The notes under the pieces: model-generated
What the model was told of the DNA's origin: nothing
The model's input: only the letters and a program-made list of their open reading frames with translations
Database searches by the model: none
From: Glycomyces salinus
GTDB lineage: Bacteria > Actinomycetota > Actinomycetes > Mycobacteriales > Micromonosporaceae
Direction: 5' to 3'
DNA: 55,724 nucleotides
Assembly (NCBI RefSeq): GCF_016428645.1
Contig: NZ_JAELXW010000050.1
Coordinates: forward strand, 1 to 55,724
Shown here: in pieces, positions 34,639 through 42,700 of the stretch
Layout: every line of letters starts with the position of its first letter
Numbering within the stretch: position 1 is the stretch's first letter
Position numbers and translations under genes: made by a program

Positions 34639-35733
34639 CTATGCGGCCGTTCGCGGGCGGTACGTCGCCGGTTCTTTCGCGACGGTGTAATCGGGGGTCA
34701 TGAACTGGCGTTGGATCTCTGGGCGCCACATCAGGTGGAGCTTCTCGGTCACCGCATCGCTCGCCTCGTCCAGGCGAGCCATCTGCTCGTCCGTCAGCTC
34801 GAATTCGAGCGCGGCCAGGTTCTGCTCGAGCTGGTCGGTATTGCGGGCGCCGATGATGGTCGAAGCGATCGCGGATCGCCGCGTCACCCAGTTGAGCGCG
34901 ACTTGCGCTATGGGGCGGCCGATCTCGGCGGCCACGGCTTCGGCCGCCGCCAGCGCCGCCCAGTGGCGGTCGCCGAAGCCGCCGGTCATAGACGCGATCA
35001 TCCGCTGTGTCTCGTCTTCCAGGCGGCCGGTGCCGGTCACGTAGTCGCCTTCGCGCCGGTACTTGCCAGAGAGAAACCCGCTGGCCAGCGGCCCCCAGGG
35101 GATCAGACCGATGCCGAGGTCGAGGGCGGCGCCGACGTACTCGGTCTCGATATAGCGGTTGGCCAGCGAGTACTCCATCTGGAGCGCCGCGACCGGCTCC
35201 CAGCCGCGCCAGCGCGCGGTCACCTGCGCCTTGGCCGCGTACCAGGACGGCACGTTGGAGAACCCGAACGCCCGGACTATCCCGGCGCGCACCAGCGCGT
35301 CGAAGGTCGACATGACCTCTTCGACCGGAGTGACGGTGTCCCAGATGTGGACCCAGTACAGGTCGATGTAGTCGGTGCCGAGCCTCCGCAGCGAGGCATC
35401 GAGCGAGGCGATCAGGTTCTTGCGCCCGTTGCCGGACCGGTTCGGGTCGGCGCTGCGGTCGCCCTGGGAGAACTTGGTGGCCAGCACGACCGAGTCGCGC
35501 AGTCCCGATTCGCCGAGGAACTTGCCGAGCAGTTCCTCGCTGCGGCCGGAGGAGTAGACGTCGGCGGTGTCGATGAAGTTGCCGCCGGATTCGAGGTAGC
35601 GGTCGAGGACGGCCCGCGAGTCGGCCTCGTCGCTGCCGAACTGCTCGCTGCCGAAGGTCATGGTGCCGAGGGCCAGCGGGGAGACGCGCAGGCCGCTGCC
35701 GCCGAGGAGGCGGTAGTCGTTCATGGCGGTCAT
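34639..35733 (-). CDS. Aldo/keto reductase
   Basis: A 364-residue AKR of the YajO/Tas-like type. Key motifs are LALGTMTFGSEQFG, NFIDTADVYSSGRSEELLG (catalytic Asp and Tyr), VLATKFSQG (Lys), DLYWVHIWD (His) and the NADPH-binding GARNTDQLEQNL. It reduces aldehydes or ketones with NADPH; the substrate is unknown. AAGGAG lies 7 nt before ATG 35733, which therefore beats the ATG at 35724. It is divergent from a TetR gene with two matching operators between, and is probably repressed by it. Confidence 0.93.
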   Translation of the reverse strand: MTAMNDYRLLGGSGLRVSPLALGTMTFGSEQFGSDEADSRAVLDRYLESGGNFIDTADVYSSGRSEELLGKFLGESGLRDSVVLATKFSQGDRSADPNRSGNGRKNLIASLDASLRRLGTDYIDLYWVHIWDTVTPVEEVMSTFDALVRAGIVRAFGFSNVPSWYAAKAQVTARWRGWEPVAALQMEYSLANRYIETEYVGAALDLGIGLIPWGPLASGFLSGKYRREGDYVTGTGRLEDETQRMIASMTGGFGDRHWAALAAAEAVAAEIGRPIAQVALNWVTRRSAIASTIIGARNTDQLEQNLAALEFELTDEQMARLDEASDAVTEKLHLMWRPEIQRQFMTPDYTVAKEPATYRPRTAA

Positions 35734-35763
35734 GGATAGGCTCCTTGCCGTGAGAGAATGAAG

Positions 35764-35806
35764 CGGAATGCTGGTTCCGCTTTCAATATACGGAATCATC
35801 ATTCCG
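35764..35806. promoter_or_regulatory. Two copies of a TetR-type operator
   Basis: CGGAATGCTGGTTCCG (35764-35779) and CGGAATCATCATTCCG (35791-35806) share the form CGGAAT-N4-(A/G)TTCCG and are 27 bp apart. They fill the gap between the divergent aldo/keto reductase and TetR genes. Confidence 0.75.
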
Positions 35807-35827
35807 TTTACAAGCGAGGGGGCGGCA

Positions 35828-36373
35828 ATGGGCGACGAGCGGCCGTTGCGGGCGGACGCGGCGCGCAACCGCGCCAGGATTCTCCAGATCGCCGAGGAGG
35901 TCGTGTCCGAGCGCGGGTTCGAGGTGCCGGTCAGTGTGATCGCCGCCGAGGCCGGGGTGGGGGTGGGCACCGTCTACCGCCACTTCCCGACCAAGGAGGC
36001 CCTGTTCGGGGCCATCCTGACCGACAAGATCGGCCAGGTCAGGGAGTATGTGGAATCGCTGGCCGAATCGGACGATCCGGCGGCGGCCTTCCGCGAGTAC
36101 CTGAACGGGATCGTGGACTGGACCATGCGCGACCGCTCGATCTACAAGGGCCTCGCCGAGGTATCCGGCACCGACCTGCACGCGCTGGCAGACGGACTGC
36201 GCCGGGCCGAGGCGCGGCTGCTCGGCCACGCCCAGGCCGCTGGAGGCGTCCGCGCCGATCTGACGCCCTCGGACCTGAAGAGCATCATGATGGGCTGCGT
36301 CGTCATGGTCGAGCACGGCACCCCGCTGGAGCGGGCCGTGCAACTGGCCACCGAAGGGCTCGGACCGCGGTGA
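35828..36373 (+). CDS. TetR-family regulator
   Basis: A 181-residue repressor. The DNA-binding domain reads RADAARNRARILQIAEEVVS, EAGVGVGTVYRHFPTKEALF; the C-terminal domain (about 80-180) has the SbtR/TetR_C_33-like helical composition with VDWTMRDRSIYKGLAEV. Ligand unknown. GAGGGGG precedes ATG 35828. It is divergent from the aldo/keto reductase and convergent with the MarR gene (6 nt apart). It likely binds both CGGAAT-N4-ATTCCG sites to control the reductase and itself. Confidence 0.92.
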   Translation: MGDERPLRADAARNRARILQIAEEVVSERGFEVPVSVIAAEAGVGVGTVYRHFPTKEALFGAILTDKIGQVREYVESLAESDDPAAAFREYLNGIVDWTMRDRSIYKGLAEVSGTDLHALADGLRRAEARLLGHAQAAGGVRADLTPSDLKSIMMGCVVMVEHGTPLERAVQLATEGLGPR

Positions 36374-36379
36374 CCGGCC

Positions 36380-36823
36380 TCAGAGGATCTTGCGCAGCGC
36401 CTCGACCAGCGGGGCGTACTCGGGTTCGCCCTCGGCCTCGGCCAGGGCCTCTTCGAGGGCCCGGTCGTGGGTGGGGCGGGCGGCCTGCAAGAGCGCCGCT
36501 CCGGAGGCGGTGACGTCGGTGTAGATGCCGCGCCGGTCCGACTTGCAGATGGTGCGGGCCAGCAGGCCCCGGTCCTCGAGCCGGGCGACCAGGCGGGTGG
36601 TGGCGCTCTGGCTCAGCACCACGGCCTCGGCCACCTGGCGCATCTGGAGGTGGCGGCCCTCGCTCTGGCGGCTGAGGACGGTGAGCAGGGAGAATTCGCG
36701 CACGCTCAGATCGTGCTCGGCCTGCAACCGCTTCTCGATGCGGCCGGCGATGCGCTCGTGCAGGGCCGACAGCGCGCACCACTGCTGCGCCAGTTCCGTG
36801 CCCGCGAGCGGCGTGGTCGACAC
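36380..36823 (-). CDS. MarR-family regulator
   Basis: A 147-residue MarR protein. The winged helix is EFSLLTVLSRQ, MRQVAEAVVLSQSATTRLV, ARLEDRGLLARTICKSDRRG, with the wing Asp-Arg-Arg intact. The sole extra Cys residues are at about 16 and in TICKSD, so thiol sensing is possible but not shown. It is divergent from the redox operon starting at 36972, and the gap contains repeats suited to a MarR dimer. It is expected to repress that operon. Confidence 0.92.
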   Translation of the reverse strand: MSTTPLAGTELAQQWCALSALHERIAGRIEKRLQAEHDLSVREFSLLTVLSRQSEGRHLQMRQVAEAVVLSQSATTRLVARLEDRGLLARTICKSDRRGIYTDVTASGAALLQAARPTHDRALEEALAEAEGEPEYAPLVEALRKIL

Positions 36824-36844
36824 CGTGCTCCTCCGTCCCGGTCC

Positions 36845-36922
36845 GATAGTCGTTCACCTCAGTGTACCGGGATATGCATTACACCACGATAGTCGTCGCT
36901 TGCATTAGTCGGCGTCTGCAAG
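36845..36922. promoter_or_regulatory. Repeat-rich MarR control region
   Basis: GATAGTCGT occurs at 36845-36853 and 36888-36896. TGCATTA occurs at 36875 and 36901. CTTGCA (36899-36904) and TGCAAG (36917-36922) form an inverted repeat with a 12-bp spacer. All lie between the divergent MarR and redox-operon genes. Confidence 0.55.
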
Positions 36923-36971
36923 TAATCTCGGTTTCGGGCCGGAACGACCGCCTCTGAAGGGAAACGGCGAA

Positions 36972-37847
36972 ATGGCAGATCAGCTGACCGTAGCGGTGCT
37001 GGGCACCGGCATCATGGGGGCCGCCATGGCCCGCAACCTCGCCCGGTCCGGACACGCCGTCCGGGCCTGGAACCGCACCAGGGCCAAGGCCGAACCGCTC
37101 TCCGATGACGGCGCGCACATCGCGGACACGCCCGCCGAGGCAGTCGACGGCGCCGACGTCGTCCTCACCATGCTCCACGACGGACCGGCCGTCCGCCAGG
37201 TCATGGGCGAGGCCGCGCCCGGCCTGCGCGCCGGCGTCCGCTGGGTCCAGTCGACCACCGTCGGCATCGAGGCCGTCGGCCCCCTCGCTGACCTCGCCGC
37301 CCGACACGAACTGGTCTTCTTCGACGCGCCCGTCCTCGGCACCCGCGAACCGGCCGAGGCCGGCAAGCTCACCGTCCTGGCCGCCGGGCCCGCCGAGGAC
37401 CCCCAAGCCCAGGCGGTGTTCGACGCCGTCGGCGCAAAGACCGTGCGGACGAGCGAAGACGCCGCCGACGGCAGCGCCTCGGCCCTCAAACTCGTCGCCA
37501 ACAGCTGGGTGTTCATCCTCACCCACGGCATCGGCGAAGTCCTCGCGCTCGCCAAAGGGCTCGGCGTCGACCCCGCCCGCTTCTTCGAACTCATCGACGG
37601 CGGACCGCTCGACGCCGGATACGCCCGCGTCAAGGGCTCCCTCATCCTCGACGGCGGCCTCGACCCGGCCAGTTTCGGCCTGGACACCGCCGCCAAGGAC
37701 ACCCGGCTCATCCTCGAAGCCGCCCGCGAAGGAGGCGTCCGCCTCGACCTGGCCGAGGCCGGCCTGGAACGCTTCCGCCGCGCCTCCGACCAGGGCCACG
37801 GCGACCAGGACATGGCCGCCGGCTACTACGCCAGCTTCGACCGATAG
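36972..37847 (+). CDS. NAD(P)-dependent beta-hydroxyacid dehydrogenase family protein
   Basis: A 291-residue protein of the 6-phosphogluconate/3-hydroxyisobutyrate dehydrogenase family. The Rossmann motif is VLGTGIMGAAMARNL, followed by AWNRTRAKAE (the Arg favours NADP), a substrate loop APVLGTREPAEAGKL, and the catalytic Lys in ALKLVANSWVF. The C-terminal domain is helical with LDTAAKDTRLILEAAR. These enzymes reduce small aldehydes or imines. It heads a three-gene operon with DJ-1/PfpI (17-nt gap) and OYE (14-nt gap). Confidence 0.93.
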   Translation: MADQLTVAVLGTGIMGAAMARNLARSGHAVRAWNRTRAKAEPLSDDGAHIADTPAEAVDGADVVLTMLHDGPAVRQVMGEAAPGLRAGVRWVQSTTVGIEAVGPLADLAARHELVFFDAPVLGTREPAEAGKLTVLAAGPAEDPQAQAVFDAVGAKTVRTSEDAADGSASALKLVANSWVFILTHGIGEVLALAKGLGVDPARFFELIDGGPLDAGYARVKGSLILDGGLDPASFGLDTAAKDTRLILEAAREGGVRLDLAEAGLERFRRASDQGHGDQDMAAGYYASFDR

Positions 37848-37864
37848 CGAAGGGAACCAACGAC

Positions 37865-38557
37865 ATGGCGAAAATCCTGTTCATCATGACCGGCTCCGGC
37901 ACCTGGACCCTCGCCGACGGCACCGCGCACCCGACCGGGTACTGGGCCGACGAGGCCGTGATCCCGCTCGAGGCGTTCAAAGATGCCGGACACGAGGTCA
38001 CCGTGGCCACCCCCGGCGGCGTCGTCCCGCCGGTCGACCAGGGGTCGCTGAGCCCCGACGCGAACGGCGGCGAGGACAACGCCGCCCGCGTCCGCGCCAT
38101 CGTCGAGACCGCCCCCGAATTCGCCTCCCCGGTCGCGCTCGACGCGGTCGACCTCGCCGACTTCGACGCCGTCTACATCCCCGGCGGGCACGGCCCCATG
38201 GAGGACCTGGCCGCCGACGCCGACTCCGGGCGCCTGCTCGCCGCCGCCCTCCAAGGCGGCAAGCCCGTCGGCGTGGTCTGCCACGGCCCGGCCGCGCTGC
38301 TCGCGGCCTCCGGAGAAGGGAAGAACGCCTTCGCCGGCTACCGGATCACCGCCTTCACCAACGCCGAGGAGCACGCCGCCGGGCTCGCCGAGCGGGCGAA
38401 ATGGCTGCTCCAGGACCGCCTCACCGAAGCCGGGATCGACGTCGTCGCGGACGAGCCGTTCGCCGCCCACGTCGAAGTCGACCGCAACCTCGTCACCGGC
38501 CAGAACCCGGCCTCCGCCCCCGGAGCCGCCTCCGCGCTGCTCGAACTCATCGCATAA
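37865..38557 (+). CDS. DJ-1/PfpI family protein (Hsp31/YhbO-like)
   Basis: A 230-residue protein of the class I glutamine amidotransferase-like fold. The nucleophilic Cys139 lies in VVCHGPAAL, with TGYWADEAVIPLEAF near the N terminus (the catalytic Glu region) and the YIPGGHGPMEDLA loop before it. Relatives are glyoxalases, protein deglycases or chaperones protecting against methylglyoxal. In this operon with an OYE and an aldehyde reductase it fits reactive-carbonyl detoxification. A good ribosome site (GAAGGGAACC) precedes the ATG. Confidence 0.92.
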   Translation: MAKILFIMTGSGTWTLADGTAHPTGYWADEAVIPLEAFKDAGHEVTVATPGGVVPPVDQGSLSPDANGGEDNAARVRAIVETAPEFASPVALDAVDLADFDAVYIPGGHGPMEDLAADADSGRLLAAALQGGKPVGVVCHGPAALLAASGEGKNAFAGYRITAFTNAEEHAAGLAERAKWLLQDRLTEAGIDVVADEPFAAHVEVDRNLVTGQNPASAPGAASALLELIA

Positions 38558-38571
38558 GAGGAACAACCATC

Positions 38572-39651
38572 ATGTCCAGCAACTTGTTCGCACCGATCAC
38601 TCTGCGCGGGATCACCATCCCCAACCGGGCCTGGATGGCCCCGATGTGCCAGTACAGCGCCGCCGTCTCCGGGCCCGGCACCAGCGCGCCGAACGACTGG
38701 CACGTCCAGCACTACGGTTCCCGCGCCGCGGGTGGGGCCGGTCTGATCCTCACCGAGGCCACCGCCGTCGTCCCCGAAGGCCGCATCAGCCCCGCCGACC
38801 TCGGCATCTGGAACGACGAGCAGGCCGCCGGGCACCGGCGCCTGACCGAGCTCATGCGCTCCTTGGGCGCCGTCCCCGGCATCCAGCTCGCCCACGCCGG
38901 CCGCAAAGCCTCCACCGACATCGAATTCCACGGCGGCAAGCCACTGGCCGACGACGAAGGCGGCTGGGAACCGCAGGGCCCCAGCCCCATCCCCTTCTCC
39001 GAGCGCCACCGCACCCCGCACGAACTCAGCGCCGACGAGATCGCCGGGACCGTCGAAGCCTTCGCGCGGGCCGCCCGCCGCGCCGTCGAGGCCGGATACG
39101 ACGTCATCGAGGTCCACTCCGCCCACGGCTACCTGCTCCATGAGTTCCTCTCCCCGGTCTCCAACCACCGCGAGGACGCCTACGGCGGCTCGTTCGAGAA
39201 CCGCACCCGGTTCGTGACCGAGGCGGTCGAGGCCGTCCGCGAGACCATCGGCCCCGACCGGCCGCTGCTGGTGCGCGTCTCGGCCACCGACTGGATCGAG
39301 CCCGACGGCTGGACCGGCGACGACACCGTGCGGCTTGCCGCGCACCTGGCCGAACGCGGCGTGGACATGCTCGACATCTCCACCGGCGGCAACCTCACCG
39401 GCGCCAAGATCCCGGTCGGCCCCGGATACCAGGTCCCCTTCGCCGCGCGGGTGCGGCGCGAGACCGGCCTGTCGGCCGCGGCCGCGGGCTTGATCACCGA
39501 GGCCGAGCAGGCCGAGAAGATCCTCGCCAACGGCGAAGCCGACGCCGTCATGCTCGGCCGCGAGCTGCTGCGCAACCCGTACTGGCCGCACCAGGCCGCC
39601 CGCGAACTCGGCGACGAGCACCACCTGCCGATCCAGTACGGCCGCGCTTAG
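38572..39651 (+). CDS. NADH:flavin oxidoreductase, old yellow enzyme (YqjM-like)
   Basis: A 359-residue OYE-family flavoprotein. It has NRAWMAPMCQYSA (the Cys that tunes FMN in YqjM-type enzymes), LAHAGRKAST, the substrate-binding VHSAHGYLLHEFLSP, and FENRTRF, with the FMN phosphate loop GREL near the end. It reduces activated C=C bonds of enones and nitro compounds with NAD(P)H. AGAGG precedes ATG 38572. It closes the MarR-controlled operon, consistent with defence against electrophiles. Confidence 0.95.
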   Translation: MSSNLFAPITLRGITIPNRAWMAPMCQYSAAVSGPGTSAPNDWHVQHYGSRAAGGAGLILTEATAVVPEGRISPADLGIWNDEQAAGHRRLTELMRSLGAVPGIQLAHAGRKASTDIEFHGGKPLADDEGGWEPQGPSPIPFSERHRTPHELSADEIAGTVEAFARAARRAVEAGYDVIEVHSAHGYLLHEFLSPVSNHREDAYGGSFENRTRFVTEAVEAVRETIGPDRPLLVRVSATDWIEPDGWTGDDTVRLAAHLAERGVDMLDISTGGNLTGAKIPVGPGYQVPFAARVRRETGLSAAAAGLITEAEQAEKILANGEADAVMLGRELLRNPYWPHQAARELGDEHHLPIQYGRA

Positions 39652-39690
39652 GGCCCGAGACTGTCACAGGTGGCGCCTACGCTTCGAGCC

Positions 39691-40029
39691 ATGAGCCTGA
39701 AGATCGCGAACGTAACGGTCAACACCGCCCGCCCACGCGAGCTCGCCGACTGGTGGGCGAACGCGCTGGGCGAGCGGGTCACGACCGACTGGGGCGAATA
39801 CGTCATGGTCGGCGGCGGCATCGCCTTCCAGTACGTCGAGGACACCAGTCCCGGGCGCATCCACGTCGACCTGGTCGCCACCGACCACGCCGGCGAGGTC
39901 GAGCGCCTGGTCGCCTCCGGAGCCGAGCGCCTGGCCGACCACCGGATCCCAGGCGTCGGATTCTCCTGGACGGTCCTGGCCGACCCCGACGGCAACGAGT
40001 TCTGCGTCAGCGGAGGCCACGCGGACTGA
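39691..40029 (+). CDS. VOC family protein (glyoxalase-like)
   Basis: A 112-residue VOC protein: SLKIANVTVNTARPRELADW, GRIHVDLVATD and a terminal VLADPDGNEFCVSG. It fits the compact actinobacterial VOC proteins of unknown substrate. The gap to the OYE gene is 39 nt, so it may be a fourth member of the redox operon, which would suit the carbonyl-detoxification theme. ATG 39691 is chosen. A hairpin starts right at its stop codon and ends the transcript. Confidence 0.88.
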   Translation: MSLKIANVTVNTARPRELADWWANALGERVTTDWGEYVMVGGGIAFQYVEDTSPGRIHVDLVATDHAGEVERLVASGAERLADHRIPGVGFSWTVLADPDGNEFCVSGGHAD

Positions 40030-40047
40030 CCCGGCCCGGCCGGGTCA
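40027..40047. terminator. Palindromic terminator
   Basis: TGACCCGGCC-C-GGCCGGGTCA is a perfect palindrome with 10-bp arms; its first three bases are the stop codon of the VOC gene. Confidence 0.7.
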
Positions 40048-40204
40048 GCGCCCGAAGTAGTGGCCCTCGGCGAGGTTGCGGAACGGGACGGACTCAGCGG
40101 CCTCGCCCATCGCGCTTCGCGTAGCGGCTACGCTCCCCGGGGAGGCCCGCGGATCGCTTAGGATGCCCTGTACCGGCAGCACCACCATTGAGTCGAGGTC
40201 CACG

Positions 40205-40795
40205 ATGAGCGCCGCCGAAACCGCCCGACCCCGCTCGATCGCCGCGGCGAGCGCGATCCTGTGGGTCGTCGCCGTGGCGCTCTTGGCGGCCGGGGCCGCG
40301 AAGATCGCGATGTACGACCAGTTCGACGATTCCGTGGGCGAGGCCGTCCAGACCGTGTTCGAGCGCATGCCCGAGGAGGGCTTCGACGACGCCTCCTCAC
40401 CGGGCGAGCAGTTCGGCAGCGTCCCCATGTACGCCGCCTACCTCGCCTCGGCCACCGGCTTCATCCTGTTCGGAGTGTTCTTCCTCTCGACGGCGATCGC
40501 CGTCGGCCGGGCCCGATCCGAGTCGAGAGCGGTGGCGGTCGTCGGCGGCGGCATCGCGATCGTCCTGTGCGCCGTGCCGAATCTGATCGACCTGGGCTGG
40601 ATCATCGCCATCGGCGCCTCGAACCAGGCCGACTCCCTGGTGGCCGAACGGGTCCGAGCGGCGGTCCCGACCTGGACCGTCATCGCCGACAACGCCGCCG
40701 CGGCACTGCTCGTCCTCGGCTCGATCGCGGCCGCGCTGCTGCTGCACCGCCCGGAGGCGAAGGAGTACCTCAGCCCCCGTCCAGACGCCGCCTGA
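40205..40795 (+). CDS. Four-helix membrane protein of unknown function
   Basis: A 196-residue protein with four hydrophobic helices (about 15-35, 70-95, 105-130, 155-180). The segment between helices 1 and 2 is acidic and probably outside (DQFDDSVGEAVQTVFERMPE). The C terminus ends in a charged, Pro-rich tail. No family recognised. A perfect palindrome GCGTAGCGGCTACGC (40119-40133) lies upstream and may be an operator. Its 3' end overlaps the convergent phosphatase by 26 nt. Confidence 0.75.
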   Translation: MSAAETARPRSIAAASAILWVVAVALLAAGAAKIAMYDQFDDSVGEAVQTVFERMPEEGFDDASSPGEQFGSVPMYAAYLASATGFILFGVFFLSTAIAVGRARSESRAVAVVGGGIAIVLCAVPNLIDLGWIIAIGASNQADSLVAERVRAAVPTWTVIADNAAAALLVLGSIAAALLLHRPEAKEYLSPRPDAA

Positions 40796-41387
40796 CCGCC
40801 TCGAAGTGCCGGGCGGCGACGCCCGCCCCCGTCAGGAACCCCTCGGCGCCGCCGTGCCGTTCCCGGAGGTCGGCGAGGAACGCCGTCATGGTCTCGGGGT
40901 CGGTGCCATCGGTCAGCGCGTACTCGGCGGCGATGGCCTCGTCCGACGCGCCCGCGACAGCCAATGCCAACGCGACCAGGACACCGGTCCGGTCGCGCCC
41001 GCCGTGGCAGTGCACCATGACCGGCCCGTCGGGTGCCTCCGCGAGCGCGGTGAACGCGGCCGCGATGGTGCCGGGCGTGTCGGTCAGAGTCCGGTAGTCG
41101 TCCTGCGCGTTTGGATCGAACTCGGGCCGGTCCCGGTCGAGCGGCACGTTCGCGTAGATCGGATCGGAGGCGAACGGACTGGGAAACTCGCGGGCCTCCC
41201 ACGCGTGGCGCACATCGAGAATGCGCCGGACCCCGAGCCGCCGGACCGCGTCGATCCCGGCCGGGGTGAGCTTGTCGTGGTTGTCCGTCCGCAGCAGCAC
41301 GCCCTCGGCGACCGCGCGGCCACCGGTGAGTGGCACGCCGCCGACGTCGCGGGCGTTCCGGCAGGCGGGAAGGTCCAGAAAAGCCAT
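40770..41387 (-). CDS. Tyrosine-protein phosphatase (LMW-unrelated, DSP/Y-phosphatase 3 type)
   Basis: A 205-residue protein with the phosphatase P-loop VMVHCHGGRDRTGVL (catalytic Cys127, Arg133) and the general-acid region NVPLDRDRPEF. The opening ACRNARDVGGVPL is the standard PTP-like family start. Substrates of these bacterial enzymes include phosphotyrosine, phosphoinositides and perhaps cell-wall intermediates. ATG 41387 is chosen; an in-frame extension to 41456 would run into the TetR operator region. It is divergent from the TetR-SMR operon and may share its operator. Confidence 0.92.
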   Translation of the reverse strand: MAFLDLPACRNARDVGGVPLTGGRAVAEGVLLRTDNHDKLTPAGIDAVRRLGVRRILDVRHAWEAREFPSPFASDPIYANVPLDRDRPEFDPNAQDDYRTLTDTPGTIAAAFTALAEAPDGPVMVHCHGGRDRTGVLVALALAVAGASDEAIAAEYALTDGTDPETMTAFLADLRERHGGAEGFLTGAGVAARHFEAVRRRLDGG

Positions 41388-41464
41388 GGCGCTCCGGTTC
41401 GGGGAGAGGGACGTACAGATTATCCGGTCGGCGCGATTTCGAGTCGGGTCGGTCACATCCGGTT

Positions 41465-41496
41465 CGATAATTTACCTTCCGGTTGGTAAAGTATCG
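41465..41496. promoter_or_regulatory. Large TetR operator at the start of the SMR operon
   Basis: CGATAATTTACC (41465-41476) and GGTAAAGTATCG (41485-41496) are inverted repeats matching at 11 of 12 positions round TTCCGGTT. It ends 3 nt before the TetR GTG, so a bound repressor would block both the promoter and its own start. Confidence 0.78.
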
Positions 41497-41499
41497 AAT

Positions 41500-42036
41500 G
41501 TGAAACCGAGTTCTCGAACCCAGATCCTCGAAGGCGCGCTGGACCTCCTCAGGGAGGGAGAGGCTGTCTCGCTGGAGTCGGCCGCGCGGCGCGCGAACCT
41601 GACCAAACCGGGGGTGATGTACCACTTCCCGACCAAGGAAGCACTGATGCTCGCACTGCTCGACTGGGTGGTCGACTGCTGGGAACGCGACCTGAACGCA
41701 CAGCTCGAAGGGCCCCTCGAACAGGCCACGCCGGAGCAGCGGACGTACGCGTACCTGGACTGGGCGCTCTCCGGGAAGGTCGACCGGGCCGACCTCGTCA
41801 TGCTCGCCGACCCGAGACTGCGCGAACCGCTGACGGCGCGCTGGTGCGAGCGGATGCATCCGTGGCTCGACCTGCCCGACGACCTCCCGGCCGCCGACCG
41901 GGCCCGGCTGACGGCGGTCCGACTGATCGCCGACGGCGCCTGGATCGACGAGGCGCTGGGCGCCTACTCGCCCGCCGCCGACCTGAGAGGACCGCTGCGC
42001 GAGGTCGCCGCATCGATCATGGAGGGCAAGGAATGA
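41500..42036 (+). CDS. TetR-family regulator of the SMR exporter operon
   Basis: A 178-residue regulator starting at a GTG. The DNA-binding part reads SSRTQILEGALDLLREGEAV and AARRANLTKPGVMYHFPTKE; the ligand domain is short and helical with YLDWALSGKVDRADL, as in the TetR proteins next to SugE/EbrAB-type pumps. Its stop overlaps the next ATG (ATGA). It probably binds the palindrome just upstream and derepresses the exporter when its cationic or guanidinium-like ligand is present; the ligand is inferred from the pump class only. Confidence 0.92.
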   Translation: MKPSSRTQILEGALDLLREGEAVSLESAARRANLTKPGVMYHFPTKEALMLALLDWVVDCWERDLNAQLEGPLEQATPEQRTYAYLDWALSGKVDRADLVMLADPRLREPLTARWCERMHPWLDLPDDLPAADRARLTAVRLIADGAWIDEALGAYSPAADLRGPLREVAASIMEGKE

Positions 42037-42383
42037 AGTGGAAACCGTGGCTCCTGCTGGCCGGGGCGATCGCCAGCGAGGTGACCGGCTCGCTCTCGCT
42101 CAAGGCCGCCCTCGATCATCCGGCCTGGTACGCGCCGGTGGCGGTCGGCTATCTCACCTCCTTCACGCTCCTCGCCGCCGTCCTGAGCCGAGGCATGCAA
42201 CTGGGGGTCGCCTACGGCATCTGGGGCGCGACCGGAGTCGCCCTGACCGCGATCCTGGCGGCGGCGATCTACGGCGAGGCGCTCACCGCGGTAATGGGAC
42301 TTGGGATCGCACTGATTGCGCTCGGCGTCCTCACCGTCGAGTTCGGATCGCAGAAGGCCAGGGAACGGGAGGAGACGGCGTAA
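42033..42383 (+). CDS. Small multidrug resistance (SMR) family exporter subunit 1
   Basis: A 116-residue four-helix SMR protein. The essential membrane Glu is in GAIASEVTGSLSLKAA; other signatures are AYGIWGATGVALTAILAA and GIALIALGVLTVEFG. It overlaps the TetR gene by ATGA and the second SMR gene by TAATG. Paired SMR genes usually form a heterodimer (EbrAB, YkkCD style) that exports quaternary ammonium or related cations by proton exchange. The C-terminal tail is charged (KAREREETA). Confidence 0.94.
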   Translation: MKWKPWLLLAGAIASEVTGSLSLKAALDHPAWYAPVAVGYLTSFTLLAAVLSRGMQLGVAYGIWGATGVALTAILAAAIYGEALTAVMGLGIALIALGVLTVEFGSQKAREREETA

Positions 42384-42700
42384 TGGAATGGGTGTATCTG
42401 GCAGGCGCGATCTTGACCGAGACCGCGGCCGCGCTCTCCCTGAAGGCGGCGACGAACGGCCGCCGCATCTGGTACGCCGCCGTGATCGCCGGGTACCTGT
42501 CGGCCTTCGGATTCCTGGTGTTGACGCTCGGCGAGGGCCTGGGCATCGGCATCGCCTACGGGATCTGGGCGGCGGCGGGCGTGGCCATCACGGCCGTCGC
42601 GAGCAAGTTCCTGTTCAAGGAGCACTTCACGCGCCTCATGGCCCTGGGAATCGGACTCATCTCCGCCGGAGTCCTGCTCGTCGAGCTGGGCAGTCACTGA
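42383..42700 (+). CDS. Small multidrug resistance (SMR) family exporter subunit 2
   Basis: A 105-residue SMR protein with the Glu in GAILTETAAALSLKAA and AYGIWAAAGVAITAVASKF, four helices. It starts inside the stop of subunit 1 (TAATG), so the two are made in equal amounts, as needed for a heterodimer of opposite topologies. The end converges on and overlaps a broken quinone reductase by 7 nt. Confidence 0.94.
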   Translation: MEWVYLAGAILTETAAALSLKAATNGRRIWYAAVIAGYLSAFGFLVLTLGEGLGIGIAYGIWAAAGVAITAVASKFLFKEHFTRLMALGIGLISAGVLLVELGSH

